A model generated the notes under the pieces. The model was not told the DNA's origin. It was given only the letters and a program-made list of their open reading frames with translations, and did no database searches. The position numbers and the translations under genes are program-made. This document shows positions 46,125-63,488 of a stretch of 64,000 bases of DNA, in pieces. The DNA is from Batillaria attramentaria (taxonomy: Eukaryota; Mollusca; Gastropoda; Batillariidae), in contig JACVVK020000225.1 in the NCBI GenBank assembly GCA_018292915.2, positions 424,001 to 488,000 of the forward strand. Reading direction: 5' to 3'. The stretch's first letter is position 1. Every line of letters begins with the position of its first letter.

Positions 46125-47159
46125 ATGCTTTAATCTTGCTGCCCTGTCATTGTGGCAGTTGGTAGTGTGTTTTTACAGAATGACAGACTACAGGGCTTTT
46201 CTTCTTGCGTTTAATCTTCACCAAATAAGGATCGGGACAACATCAAAGGAAGCAGGCAATTTTTGTGACAGTGTGTGCTGATTTTTCCACATCAACTGTC
46301 GATGCATTTCAATGGAGTGTATGAAGAACTAGGTGAGAGAGAAATCAAATGTTTTGATACACACAGGTGCATGTGCACCCACGAAGTACAGTGGAGGTTA
46401 CTTACTACAGCTACACACACTTTGCATGGGTTGATTAGGATTGTTGTGATCCAGCTTTTGTGCACACCTTGAGATTTTACTTTTGGTTTTGTTTTATCTA
46501 TATATATATATATAACCAGATGGATTCTAAGCACCAGAACAAAAAGAAATTAACTCTTGCGTAACTCAGAGGTATTAACGGGGCTTCTACGTCAGAGCCA
46601 TTTATTACTCAGACCTTTGTCTTCCCTCAGCTTTTAATCAAACATTGCTGATACATGTAGATCTGTATGACATGTTTGATACAATGAATTATCAGTGAAT
46701 CTGAAATTTTCAAGAACATGATGTGTCTGGAACCTGGTATTGTTGGTAGTCGATCAAACCAGATCATTTCACTAAGGTGACACATTTTATGATGCAGACT
46801 GCTGTATACTGTAGTTCATGCAATCATTGTAGTCCTAGTCGATCCTAGGAGGCATTATATTTATACTTATAATCAAGGCGTTTTGCAGTCAGACTTAGTG
46901 TATTTTATAAAGTTTTGTTCAAGATGGGTGTAAGGTGAGCTTTGCTTGATGGGAATTTGTGAGTGAAGTTAGTCTGCTTCTTCTTCTGCTATAGAGTTGG
47001 GCTCAGAGAGCGTAATTAACTCTGTGGTGTGACGGGAGGTGATTAGGAGGGAGAATTAAACAGTTAAAACTATGTACTTTGGGGTGGGGGGGGGGGAGGA
47101 GGCGTGGGGGGGGGGGGGGGGGGGGAAGAAGGGGGCGTTTAAGGGGTGGCGGGGGTTAA

Positions 47160-47530
47160 CTGCAGGTTGTGGAGGCTGCAGCCAAGTCTCTCCCAGAAGG
47201 ACTCGAGTTAGGGAGCTGAGATGGTACTTTGATGATAGTTTGTTCCAGACCCTCGGTGTTCATGGGAAGAAAGAGTTGTACAGGGCTGGGTGAGTGTTGT
47301 GCTCTAGGTAAAAGTTTTTGGGCTCCTCGCATGCGCTGGTCAGCTTGGTAACAGAAGTGGGAGGCGTTGATGTGTACAAGGCTGCTGTTGATCTTTTAGA
47401 GTGTCAGCAGTCTGATACTGGATCTGCGTTATTCAAGGCTCTCCCAGTTTAGACACCGCATAAGTGATGTTACGATGCCCAGGGTTCTGTTGGAGTATGT
47501 GTTTGTAGCATACCTTGCTGTTCGACTTGC
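47160..47530 (-). mobile_element. Degraded LINE reverse-transcriptase C-terminus
   Basis: On the minus strand, broken frames resemble the W.SLE.RR...RL..LYKI.N.LV.I stretch found near the C-terminus of many LINE ORF2 proteins, followed by R.Q.....LF.P.NTEGLEQ. Several stops interrupt it. Very long poly-G tracts border it at 47082-47125. Confidence 0.5.
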
Positions 47531-48372
47531 ATCCCTAGGGTTTTTTAAAAATTTTCTTTTGTCTCCTAGAATTTTTTTTTTTCATTTTATAATATTGTTT
47601 TGTCTCCTAGAATTTTAAAATTTTTGCTGAATATATTTGGACTCACCAATGTGCTCTTCTGTGTGTGTACATGTAAAATGATTTCGAAGCCTTTTTTTTT
47701 TTTTTTTTTTTTTGTACACATACCATGATGTGTAAGTGATCATTGTACCTAAACGTATAGTGTGACGTGTATATCTTGTAACTTCTATTTTCATGCTGGC
47801 AGCTTTTAAATACCACCACAGAGACAAGTTTTCTTTTTTCTGTAACATGGCACCAGAAAGTTTATTCTGTGGTGCTGTTATTGACAGACCTAAGATTCAG
47901 TGACTTGAACTTTTTGTTGTGTAAGGCCTTACGCCTGTTCAACAGTCAAATAATTTTCCTGTGCTACATGTGTGGGTGGTCAGACTGTCTCTTTTTGAAC
48001 TTGGTTTAAATTATCTGTTGGCAATTTTGACGGTGACTCCTTTCAACTGTTCAGCTAGGCTGTAGTTGTCTAGATCTAAGATGGCAAGATGGCTTGGGTG
48101 TGTGGTATGAGTTCTGGCTTGTTTGCAAGTCCCCATCAGCACACCTCTTCTCACTGAAATCACCGTCACAGTGCACTAAGCAAAGAGCAACATACCCACT
48201 CTGTCCCTTGTATCTAGTTGAGTGGATGATGTGATAACTTTGTAGCTTCTTTCATCTGCGTATCTCTACCATTTGTTCTTGCTGTGTTTTGTTTATGACT
48301 GTGTGAAGATTTGTGTTGGATTTCTCCACATCCTGTCATCCAGCCGTGGCTACAACATTCTTGTGAGTGTGT

Positions 48373-48621
48373 TTAACCCTTTCAGCCCTGAAGGAATCTC
48401 AATAGCGATAACTGACGCTCTCTGCCTGGGAATTTTTCAAGTGTGCTAGATCTAAAGCTGGGCTCTTGCATACCAAACCCTATTTCTGAAGAAGTATTGG
48501 ATCCATCCTATAGGGGAATCTTCTACTGTGCAGAGCATATGAGAGTCGGTCACATGCACGCATATTATTGTTAGGGTCTGCGAGACCGTAGGTGATACGG
48601 TGGCAGGGCTGAAAGTGTTAA
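48373..48621. mobile_element. TTAA-flanked (piggyBac-type) MITE, 249 bp
   Basis: TTAACCCTTTCAGCCCTG at the left and its near-perfect inverted match CAGGGCTGAAAGTGTTAA at the right, with TTAA at both borders. The interior shows no coding frame. Confidence 0.85.
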
Positions 48622-48962
48622 ATGAGTGTACTGTGTACTCTCAAAAGAAGTTAGTGGCACCGACTTTGTTGAAATTTTTCATTATGATTAAGCTTCAAAA
48701 GTATTCAGTATCGAAGATCACGCTAGATGCCTTGAGCTGCATTATCATTCTTGATTTCTTTGCAAATCTTGCTCCCAAAATTCTCTTACAGTTACAGCCA
48801 GTGTTGAACCCAGACAAGAGGAGCAAGGGGTTAACTCCTTCATGCAGCAGTTTCTGTGTTGATTTTTGCTGTTGGTTTTTTTCTTCCTTTCTTTTGGTTT
48901 CATTGTTAGAACTTGTTTTTAATAAGTACCATCTACACTAATGATACTACACTAGCATTTCT

Positions 48963-49495
48963 TCAGGGCATTTTGCCAGAACTCATGTAGTCATTGTTAC
49001 TTGTCATTGTCAGAGCTTTCTTGATACCATCCACGTTGGTGCTAGTGTTGTTTTTTGTGTGTGTGTGTTTGTGTTTTTCCTTTCCAGGGCATACTCCCAG
49101 CACTTGGCAAGTATCAGCCTCCTCGATGTAGTCATTGTTACTTGTCATTGTCAGAGCTTTCTTGATACCATCCACGTTGGTGCTAGTGTTGTTTTGTTTG
49201 TGTGTTTGTGTTTTTCCTTTCCAGGGCATACTCCCAGCACTTGGCCAAGTATCAGCCTCCTCATGTAGTCATTGTTACTTGTCATTGTCAGAGCTTTCTT
49301 GATACCATCCACGTTGGTGCTAGTGTTGTTTTTGTGTGTGTGTGTGTTTGTGTTTTTCCTTTCCAGGGCATACTCCCAGCACTTGGCCAAGTATCAGCCT
49401 CCTCATGTAGTCATTGTTACTTGTCATTGTCAGAGCTTTCTTGATACCATCCACGTTGGTGCTAGTGTTGTTTTGTTTGTGTGTTTGTGGATACT
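48963..49495 (+). repeat. Tandem repeat of about 140 bp, nearly four units
   Basis: The unit contains GTAGTCATTGTTACTTGTC, ACCATCCACGTTGGTGC, a variable (TG)n piece and CCAGGGCATACTCCCAGCAC. Unit starts fall near 48991, 49132, 49268 and 49411, spaced 136-143 bp. A further half unit reappears at 49807-49900 after an interrupting segment. Confidence 0.95.
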
Positions 49496-49794
49496 TTCTT
49501 GTTCAAAATACCACCAACATTAGGAAAAGTCCCAGTACACCATCTTTCGCTGAAAATAGTTACTGTATGACAGATCACTTCCTGATAAACAGTAGTACTG
49601 CATCATGCTCCATGTATCTAGATAAATTCTACAGGAAAAACCAACAGAGGTTACACCTGAACGTCAGGATGGAAATGACAAAATACCCACTCCCACCCCA
49701 AACCACCCCATCACAAAAAGTATACAAACAAATTCATAACCACTTTTTTCATAGTCGGTGCATAAGGCCAAACTCTGCCTCTAGCACCATGTCA
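49489..49794 (+). repeat. Duplicated 305-bp segment, copy 1
   Basis: From GATACTTTCTTGTTCAAAA to CTCTAGCACCATGTCA, about 95% identical by eye to 50901-51204 in the same orientation. Here it interrupts the 140-bp tandem repeat array. Confidence 0.93.
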
Positions 49795-50044
49795 CCATGG
49801 GAGTATTTCCAGGGCATACTCCCAGCACTTGGCCAAGTATCAGCCTCCTCATGTAGTCATTGTTAAGTCGTTCACTGTCAGAGCCTTTTCTGATATATAT
49901 CACCTTGGTAATAGTCCACTAGTGTTTTTGCTTCAGATAACACGTTTCATTCCAATATTCTGTTGAGGCACTGTTGTTTATTGCATGCATATTTCATAAT
50001 TACATTTTGTGCAATATTTCATTTGTGTAGACTCCTTGTGCATG

Positions 50045-50215
50045 TGGGAGACAGGATAGCTGAATGGTAGAGCGTTGGAGTTTCAGTGCCTGGGTCATGA
50101 GACTGAATCCCAGCTGCAGCCGAACAGCTGTGCTGACCTTTTTCTCGTTGCCCCATCTTTAATATCACCTGTATATGGTGGAAAAGGATGTTAAACTCCC
50201 GAACACCCATTCACC
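50045..50215 (+). mobile_element. SINE family B copy
   Basis: Family B head (GCTGAATGGTAGAGCGTTGG, GGGTCATGAG) and body to AAAGGATGTTAAACTCCCGAA, diverged from the other copies. Confidence 0.75.
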
Positions 50216-50254
50216 CTCCCTACTTGGCTTGTGGTCTTGGCCATAATTCTATCA

Positions 50255-50260
50255 AATAAA
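50255..50260 (+). terminator. Candidate TMEM179 polyadenylation signal
   Basis: AATAAA on the plus strand, 290 bases from the facing CCDC85 candidate signal. Confidence 0.45.
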
Positions 50261-50344
50261 CGCATCTGTCTTTTTGGCAAGGATGAAGCTGCTGTTGTAT
50301 TTCCCTGAGAGAGAGAGAGAGAGAGAGTGTGTGCATGCCTGTGT

Positions 50345-50420
50345 TTGTTTGATTTGATGATGATGATTGGCCATTTGTATAGCGCTACGATAAAACTTCC
50401 ATGCAGTAAGCATGCTCACG
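50345..50420 (-). repeat. Retroelement tail fragment
   Basis: On the minus strand it reads GGCGCCGTGAGCATGCTTAC, then GCGCTATACAAATGG and (ATC)n, the format of a SINE/LINE 3' tail. Confidence 0.45.
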
Positions 50421-50549
50421 GCGCCTTTGGAGTGAAAAAAAAAAATATCAGGAGGAGAGGAAGGGAATGAGTATTGTGGGTGTGTGTGCGTGTGCACATC
50501 ACTTGTTTTTTTGTGGAATATGCACAAAGTTTGCATTGCAAAGTTGTGT

Positions 50550-50555
50550 TTTATT
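50550..50555 (-). terminator. Candidate CCDC85 polyadenylation signal
   Basis: Minus-strand AATAAA; it would give CCDC85 a 3'UTR of about 3.8 kb. Confidence 0.45.
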
Positions 50556-50900
50556 TTGTTTGGTTGTCACAAGCTGAAGTGAGATATCCGACACCCACAG
50601 ACATATAAAACGCTGACGAACTATGATGTATGTGTCAAAACCTGCTTTACTACATGGTAGATGAAAGTAGAGTAAAAATGCACGAGGCAAAGTGTAAAAT
50701 TTACTGTAAAAATACTGTGTAAACACCACTTTTACACAACTCAGAGTTCAACCCTTCTGCATATAATATGATAACATCAACAATGACAAAGAAGTGCAGA
50801 CAACCAAAACAGTGGACAAGTCAACGAAGCCTGGTGTTCTTGTTTTTCCAATGAATTTGACAAGTTTTTAAATATCATTTTATGGTAACTGTCCTCTGAG

Positions 50901-51204
50901 GATACTTTCTTGTTCAAAATACCACCAACATTAGGAAAAGTCCCAGTACACCGTCTTTCGCTGAAAATAGTTACTGTACGACAGATCACTTCCTGATAAA
51001 CAGTAGTACTGCATCATGCTCCATGTACCTAGATAAATTCTACAGGAAAACCCAGCTGGGGTTACACCTGAACGTCAGGATGGAAATGACAAAATACCCA
51101 CTCCCACCCCTAACCACCCCATCACAAAAAGTATGCAAACAAATTCATAACCACTTTTTCATCGTTGGTGCATAAGGCCAAACTCTGCCTCTAGCACCAT
51201 GTCA
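50901..51204 (+). repeat. Duplicated 305-bp segment, copy 2
   Basis: Copy of 49489-49794. Differences are scattered point changes such as CCATC/CCGTC and CAACAGAGG/CAGCTGGGG. Confidence 0.93.
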
Positions 51205-52090
51205 ATGATGATATGTTCAACAAGCAGCTGGGTGTCCATAAACAAAGCTGGTCCCAAAACGATTTAGATCCATAACAGCTTTTCAAACTTATCGGTTAAA
51301 AGTGGGTCTCTAAGCACGCGTTCCTAAGTGTACAGCCTGAAATTAAGTACATGCAGAGCCACTATGTTGCAGTTTCTGCATGAAGAGACTCTTGCTGTGA
51401 AACATTAATTTGCATGGCGAAAATGTATCTCCACGAAGAATTGTCATACATTCATGTCTATATTTTGCCACAAGAAAAAACATGCTGTTTCAACACTCAT
51501 ACTCTGTACATTTTGGACATCATATGCTGAGAGATCCCACTTCAAATGAGACTTTAACTAATCACTAACATTTCTCTCAAGCCATAAAAAAATTTTGCTT
51601 GGGGGAAAAAGAACAAAAACGGAAAGCAGGTCTCAGTTGGGTCAGCTCGTGTCATTTTTCTTCTAGATTCCATGAGATATGTATCCACAAATCATTACAA
51701 TTTGTTCTCTTAGGCTCCACTAGCACCAGACACATGGTGGAGAGAGAAAGTTGAATGTCAAATGCCGATATGTCTTACTTGGACTGGAAAATACACTTGT
51801 TCAAATACCATGATTAAACCAAACCAAACCACAATGAAGTGTTGTGGATGTTTTTGCATAAAATGTAAAAGACACCAGTACATGCCTCTGTGCAAGGAGA
51901 TTTCATGCAACTCTTTTAACAAATGCTACTGACTTAGAAGTTAAACCACGGAAAGTCTTGGCAGTGACCAGACAAATTTGATTTGATCTCTGTAGCTGCA
52001 CCACAGTCGACTGTTTAAATAAAATTCCAATCGTCCAGCAAAGCTACCTTTCAATGTGCTTCCTATGTACAAAGAAACTAACACCAACAC

Positions 52091-52705
52091 TAAAGGCCGT
52101 TCTTAACCGGGCAGACTTTTGGTTCGCGAACTAGGTTCGAGGAGTACGGCGAACTAGATTCGCGCACTGTTGTTTCTTAACCGACCACATACTTGTGCAC
52201 AAACCCTGGTTCGAAAGGTTCGCCGAACTAGGTTCGAGGTCTGCACAGCGTGTTGTGGGAACCCTCGCGATCCTTTGGCCGATCCTGCGCTCTGATTGGT
52301 TGCTCGGGGAGAGCTGTTGTGCGCATGTACAAACTTGAGGAAAATGGCGGACGGCATGGCGGCTATCGACTCACTTCACATTTCCCTCTCTTGCGCTCTT
52401 TTCCTCTTTTCTCCTCTTCCTCGGCTTCCAAGAGTTCACTCAAAACTATAACTACCGCAAATGCCTGGTCGTGTCGATCTACGAAGGCGGCCATTTTGGT
52501 TGTTTACGATTGTCTCAACTTCCGAGTCCGCCTTGTTCGGGCGATGACGTATGCATATCATTAACGGTCAGTTAAGAAAGAGAACTAGTCCGGCCGAACC
52601 TCTGGAACTATGTACGTGTGCACGCTTGCCCTGTTCGTATACAATACACAGTTCACCGAACAAGTTCGCCAGACTGGTGGTTCGCCCGGTTAAGAACGGC
52701 CTTAA
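52091..52705. mobile_element. PIF/Harbinger element, internally deleted
   Basis: Body 52094-52702 (609 bp) with TIRs AGGCCGTTCTTAACCGGGC in exact inverted match, flanked by TAA at 52091-52093 and 52703-52705. Further inverted GAACTAGGTTCG-type motifs lie inside the ends. The interior keeps the 5' part of a transposon gene (see 52363-52494) and an ATTGG box. Class assignment rests on TIR, TSD and the encoded N-terminus. Confidence 0.82.
52363..52494 (-). pseudogene. Truncated transposon ORF inside the Harbinger-like element
   Basis: Minus-strand AAAATGGCCGCC start in good context opens MAAFVDRHDQAFAVVIVLSE, then LLEAEEEEKRGKERKRGK, stopping after 43 residues. The hydrophobic-then-acidic/basic pattern resembles the N-terminus of HARBI1-like nucleases. 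The catalytic DDE part is absent, so this is an internally deleted remnant. Confidence 0.5.
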
Positions 52706-54336
52706 CAGCACCTAGAATGGTTTCAATAAAGTTCAGCTGCTCTGTCTACAGATCATGCCAGCTGAATTTACAATGTTCACACCATACAGACAGATCCTAG
52801 CTAGAAACACAGACACTATGTACGTATATATGTGGCCTACAGAAGACGAACACTAAAGAAATTATCAAATATGTGATAAATCTGATCCAAGCCAATCAAA
52901 ATTTCTGCAAGCAGCTGAAGTACACATTTGGCATCATACTTAATAAACATAGCGTGCCTTCGTAACTCCCTGTGTTTTCAATAAATGCAATGTTTCTTTA
53001 GTCACATTTTCTTCACAAACATAGTTGAATGTCAAAAGTACACATCGTATGGACCCCTAACAATCTCTAACACTCTCTCATGCAAATGAAAACAAGAACA
53101 TGCAAATTATGTACAATGTGTAGTAGTTTGCAACACAACAATTCATCGTGAAGCATAAAAATTGATTAAAAGATAAATCTACATGAAAAAAAGATTCAAA
53201 AGCTTTCCTCCCACAAAAAAGTCTACAAAAAATATGTTTATCAGCAACTGTGAAAAGAAGGCTACAGAAACAAAACCAAACAGCAAACTGCAGGTTCAAG
53301 AAAACATCAGAAAAAAGAAAATTGTAAGCAAAGAAAGGTTATACATGTACATGTACTTGCATTTATAAAAAAATGCAAGGTAGAGATGAAATTCACACGC
53401 TTAGCCGACTCAAAGTCCACCACGACTGCAAATAACAAAAACAAAGTCTAGATACGGCCAGTATATGGCATCGATACCAGTGTCAACCACCAGTCTGAAC
53501 CCATCCCATCACCCCCCCCCCCCACCCCCTTTTGAAACAAGTAGTATAAAGATAACGCACAATGAATTCAATGCCAACAAAACAAGTCTACGTGCAGCCC
53601 CTATATGGCACAGAAACCAGCGCACCGCAACGACTTTAACTTTTCAACCACTTCTTACATTAAGAAATAATGAATTTGAAGGTCAGGTCAAAAAGGCAGG
53701 AGCAAACAAAAAGTTTCAGTTTTGATGTCGCACCACCTTCACTGAACATCATGTGTGCCAGTGGAGCCAATAACTGTGACCATGCTGCTTGAAACAGTAT
53801 CTTGCATCAGAGGGCCTTGAAGTAGACAAAGTGTTGTAACCCTTACCTAACATTGTAACACCATATCCTCCTCATCTTTTTAATTGCGCACGAACATTTT
53901 ACACCTTCTAAACTCTCAAACCGACCACAGCATCAAACCGAAACTTGCAAGATGGCAGAAACGGAAGTGATGAAGGATGACTGCTCTGTACTTCTGGCCT
54001 CACAATGGCGGTATCAACAAAGCAATTGAATGCCAAACTGGTTTCATTGTTCCATTTTTTTCTGGACACTTAGCATTATCGTCAAGTTGCTACTTAGCTT
54101 TACTGGTGTGGTTGAAGACTTAGGGACAGATTTTTGGTGCCTGGTGAAAAAGGAGTTTGGTTTTTTACCTAACTTTCCCAGATTTTGCACTGTGGTTGAA
54201 AAGGAAGGAAGGTCGAAAAGTTACGGTCATTACAGCAAACACCAGTCTCAACACCCCCCCCCCCCCCCCCCAAAAAAAAAAAAAAAACACCAACCAAAAA
54301 AAACAAAACAAAAAAAACTTAGGCTAAATAAAGAGG

Positions 54337-60101
<5,765 letters not shown>

Positions 60102-60157
60102 GACTGACACTGTCACTGTGGCACCAGTTAGCAGCACTGTCTCGAAACTGGGTAGAC

Positions 60158-61084
60158 CTGCAATCGATAATGTCTTACAGCGCGCTGAAAAAACTCCATG
60201 CACAGCATGCTCTTAGCACGGGGGGAGTGGGAGGGATAAGTACTAAGGTAAAATGGGAAGGTGGGGGGAGGGGGGTGTCTGCATAAGAAAAGTTCTACAT
60301 GTATGAGAAACGATGGCTGAGGTGGCTCCTAAAAGACTGTGGAGGAGCTGGATTTCAAATATATGGCAGATGGGGTGAGTGAGTGAGTGAATTTTTGAGG
60401 CTTAATGCTGCGCAAGCCACAAAGACTAATTCGTGGCTGTATGGCGGCAGGGTGTTCCACAGAGCAGGGTAGAGCACTTGAAGGAGCGAGCTCCAAAGCG
60501 CTTGTTGGTGCTATTGTCATGAAACCCAGGGATGGACAAATATGCAGAAGTTTACACCAATGGTACAATGAAGTTGCTAGTCTGCAGTCTGCAAGAAGTC
60601 TGCAGTATTTCTGCTGACATTATACTGGAATATCTGTCTCAGGCATCTACAACATGAGGAAATTATGCTGGGCACAAGTGTACATCACTACATGTACTCA
60701 AAGAGAATGAATGGACGGTAAGAAGATCGCTTCTTTATCTCCTAACTGTCCACACACGAATCACATCCTGGCTGAATCAAATTCAAAATCGTCACAACAC
60801 AAGACAGCACTATTACGCAACCTCGAGGCCAGTAGTCTGCCCAAGAGACAGCATAACAGAGTGCACACGCCTTGCCTAATAGTGCTGTGGAGTGCTGTCT
60901 AGTGCTGTTTAGTGGTCCCATGAGTTTTGGTAAGTCTTGTCACATAGTGTGGACAAGGGGGTGGGGGGGGGGGGGCTGTGGACAGTTAGGAGTTATCTGT
61001 ACAGTGCTGACTACTGTGAAGTATTCATTATGACAGTACTCCTGCACATGTAACAGTAGTACTAGTAGAGTAATAGTACTACTG
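60158..61084. other. CCDC85 5' intron, proximal part
   Basis: If the 5'UTR exon lies near 62171, this is intronic. It holds a G-rich tract (60258-60275), the second copy of a short dispersed repeat (60375-60437) and nothing else I recognise. Confidence 0.45.
60375..60437 (+). repeat. Short dispersed repeat, copy 2
   Basis: GAGTGAATTTTTGAGGCTTA followed by ATGCTGCGCAAGCCAC, matching the inverted stretch at 17470-17525. Confidence 0.6.
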
Positions 61085-61576
61085 CTCAGTTGGTATAGTT
61101 CGCCTGTTAGAAGGTGCAAATGTACACCATTCTTTCACAGGGGGTGCAAATGTTACACTCCAGTCAATCACGAGGAGGGGCGATTGTACGCTCGCTGTGC
61201 AGGAGGGGGTGCAAATGTATTCTAACATTCCAACCGGTCAACTCTCGCAATATTTCCAGGCTATGGTCAGCTACCGGTGCATTTCCAGCAAATCAAAGGA
61301 AGCAGACGAAGGAGTTGTGGATATATATATACACAATTAAAACGCAATCATCTTACACAGCGATATTCCGTCAATACGTTGCATAAAGGGAAGTCAGCAG
61401 CCAAGGGACTTCACTTCGCGAGACCCAAATCTGGAGTACATTTGCAACCCCTCCTGCATAGCTGGGAGACAATCGCCCCCACTAGTAGATGACTGGAGCA
61501 CATTTGCCCCTCCTGCACATGACTGGTATACATAATAACATTTGCATCCCCTACCAGGGGAACTATACCAACTGAG
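61085..61576. mobile_element. Foldback/MITE with CTCAGTTGGTATAGTTC termini, copy 2
   Basis: A 492-bp relative of 17678-17937 with the same termini. The arms carry several GGAGGGG...GCAAATGT motifs that reappear inverted as ACATTTGC-CCCTCC in the right half. AGTACT-containing flanks occur on both sides. Confidence 0.8.
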
Positions 61577-62170
61577 CAGTACTAATACACCCATTACTGC
61601 TTAACCCTTATCAACCAACGAAAGACCTTACTAAAATTTAACTTATTTAAATACATCTGACACTTGTATTTCATTCTGGATTAATAAACCTGATGCTGGT
61701 GGTTTGTTATTTTCAAGCAGACACTTGGTGTCGCAAATTATGCAACGTGTTACAACTGCCAAAAAAGTTCATCTACCTGTCCTCTGTGGGTAATCTTACA
61801 TGTACTACTAATATCACAGCAGCCCTCAATCACTCAGCGTCAAGATCTTCGGCCTAATTAGAAAATCTGAAGTAACAGCAAGATATCTATATCAAATGAG
61901 ATGAGACAATGATTTTGAATACGGGATAAACTTGACAGAGGAGCCTGCTGCTTAGTCGCGATCACACAAGTTCGTGAGGCCACACACGAGGTGAAGCCTG
62001 TGTCGGAATCTGGCGCAACACACTCGCTGCCTTCGCCGAGGAATTCCCTTCATTTACGAAAGAAAACGTGATCAATCTGTTAATACAATAACACTACTGA
62101 AAAGCATGTGAGCTCAGACACACTCAGATAAATCGCCAAAAGTCATTATTTTCATAATCACTGTGTGTAC

Positions 62171-62320
62171 CTGAAAATTCGCAGCCGAGTGGGCTGGGGA
62201 TTCCTTTTCAGTGTGTCATGTTCGTGGTTCCCTCAAGATGGCGTTGTTTTGGCTAGGGAATCCCCGCCAGAGGGCTCTATCAGCTGCGGTTGCGTCCCTT
62301 CGCTTCTACGGGCATTGCAG
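62171..62320 (-). promoter_or_regulatory. Candidate CCDC85 first exon (UTR) and promoter
   Basis: On the minus strand, TTTTCAG followed by GTACAC at 62171 is a plausible donor for a non-coding first exon joining the acceptor at 60157. An AAGATGGCG YY1-like motif on the plus strand (about 62236-62244) and moderate CpG density suggest promoter DNA. Whether it drives CCDC85, a plus-strand transcript, or both is not resolved. Confidence 0.35.
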
Positions 62321-62715
62321 TTTCGTTTTGACGATCACTTTGACGGCCTGGGTGTTGTTCCGTTTGTCTTCTTAAATGCTAAGGTTCATGTAAGTAATGC
62401 AGTACATGTTGTGTGTCGTACCAGTACTCAAATTCGACTAGCGTTAAAATTAGGAGCTCCAACTCTGTACCGAGACCGGCACTCTCGGTAGCAACTCCGG
62501 CACTGACTCAGTGACTGGCCGGACACCCCAAACCCCCAACCGGCCCCACTCCATACCCCGCCCCGTCCCCCCCCCCCCCTCTCTCTCTGATTCCCGCGGC
62601 CAGGGCCACGGTGTGGGCAACTTTAGTAATCTTGGCAACTGCACAACGTTTTGCCACGCTTATCATGCGTTTGATCACATCAGCCGTACGCCGGGCTGAC
62701 GTCATGATTGCAAGG

Positions 62716-62803
62716 AAATAATAATACAAATAATAATAATACATGGCTTTTATAGAGCGCCGTTCTCCCGCTTCAAGGACTCGCTGCGCTTAAAGCACAC
62801 ACA

Positions 62804-62834
<31 letters not shown>

Positions 62835-62890
62835 GCGCGCGCTATTTACATCCCCTCCGCTTACATACAATTTGGCAGTGCAACGAACAG
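62716..62890 (-). mobile_element. L2-like LINE tail, 3'-only copy
   Basis: Shares (AAT)n-ACATGGCTTTTATAGAGCGC, TTCAAGGACTCGCTGCGCTTA, CTATTTACATCCCCTC and GCAGTGCAACGAAC with 57833-58000. The homology ends before any coding part. Confidence 0.75.
62796..62842 (+). repeat. (CA)n(CG)n tract
   Basis: CA units pass directly into about 12 CG units, an uncommon pure CpG dinucleotide run with Z-DNA potential. Confidence 0.97.
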
Positions 62891-63003
62891 ACCGGACTGA
62901 CCCCGTCGGCTGCCTGAGCCGGGCGGGACGCGCGGAAGCGGGGGGAGGGGGTGGGGCGTGAATTACCTTGAAAGACGGAAAAACTTGATGAAACTTCATG
63001 GCC

Positions 63004-63025
63004 GGGGGGGGGGGGGGGGGGGGGG
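63004..63025 (+). repeat. Poly-G run of 22
   Basis: Longest uninterrupted guanine run noticed in the window, in a CpG-rich stretch. Confidence 0.9.
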
Positions 63026-63229
63026 CGGCCAGGGTCATCAGTCTAGGCAAACCGGCACCATGAACTGACTGAAAGCCCACCACCGGTCTTCAGTTTACTG
63101 AACGTCAGTCATCTCAGAGTCTGTACAGTGCAGCAGCCTGAGGCCGGCCTAGGCTAGTACTCCCTAGGTAAACGGCTTTCAGGATTTTGTTTTGTCAGCA
63201 TTTCATTTGGCTACGCCGGCTGCCTGCCG

Positions 63230-63268
63230 GCTCGGAGTGTGTGTGTAGTGTGTACTGATGTGCTGGTC

Positions 63269-63303
<35 letters not shown>

Positions 63304-63380
63304 GTCAGCCACTGTGTGCCCGTGTCAGTGTGCCCGTGTGTGTGTGTGTGCCCGTGTGTGTGTGTTTGTGCCCGTGTGTG
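63230..63380 (+). repeat. TG-rich minisatellite
   Basis: TG tract punctuated by GCCCGTG units, continuing into AGAGAG near 63410. Confidence 0.9.
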
Positions 63381-63475
63381 GCCGTGACGGCGTCAGTGTG
63401 AGAGACTGAGAGAGAGAGCGAGAGATACACGCAGCAATAATGAAAGTCCGAGTCACAACTGATATTCAAGGTGTT

Positions 63476-63488
63476 TTTATTTTTTATT
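63476..63488 (-). terminator. Candidate polyadenylation signals of an off-window minus-strand gene
   Basis: Two minus-strand AATAAA motifs (63476-63481 and 63483-63488). The following 500 bases to the window end are unique AT-rich sequence without ORFs, as expected for a 3'UTR entering from the right. No coding exon confirms it. Confidence 0.3.

Larger units (their letters stand above)
46125..50280 (+). other. Probable long TMEM179 3'UTR
   Basis: No credible exon is visible between the TMEM179 stop and an AATAAA at 50255-50260. If that is the end, the 3'UTR is about 4.1 kb. It holds a LINE remnant (47160-47530), a TTAA MITE (48373-48621), a 140-bp tandem repeat (48963-49495), a duplicated 305-bp block (49489-49794) and a SINE B copy (50045-50215). 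A shorter UTR is equally possible. Confidence 0.4.
50556..54336 (-). other. Probable long CCDC85 3'UTR
   Basis: AT-rich sequence with no exon I can support. It contains the second 305-bp duplicate (50901-51204) and the Harbinger-like insertion (52094-52702). The remainder shows no recognisable element. Confidence 0.4.

Noticed and set aside
48963..49495. CRISPR-like or regulatory repeat array
   Set aside because: Units of about 140 bp with diverging (TG)n parts and no spacer pattern, in animal DNA; it is an ordinary tandem duplication array.
61394..61594. 66-codon minus-strand frame near 61394-61594
   Set aside because: It is the translated arm of the CTCAGTTGGTATAGTTC foldback element, not a gene.
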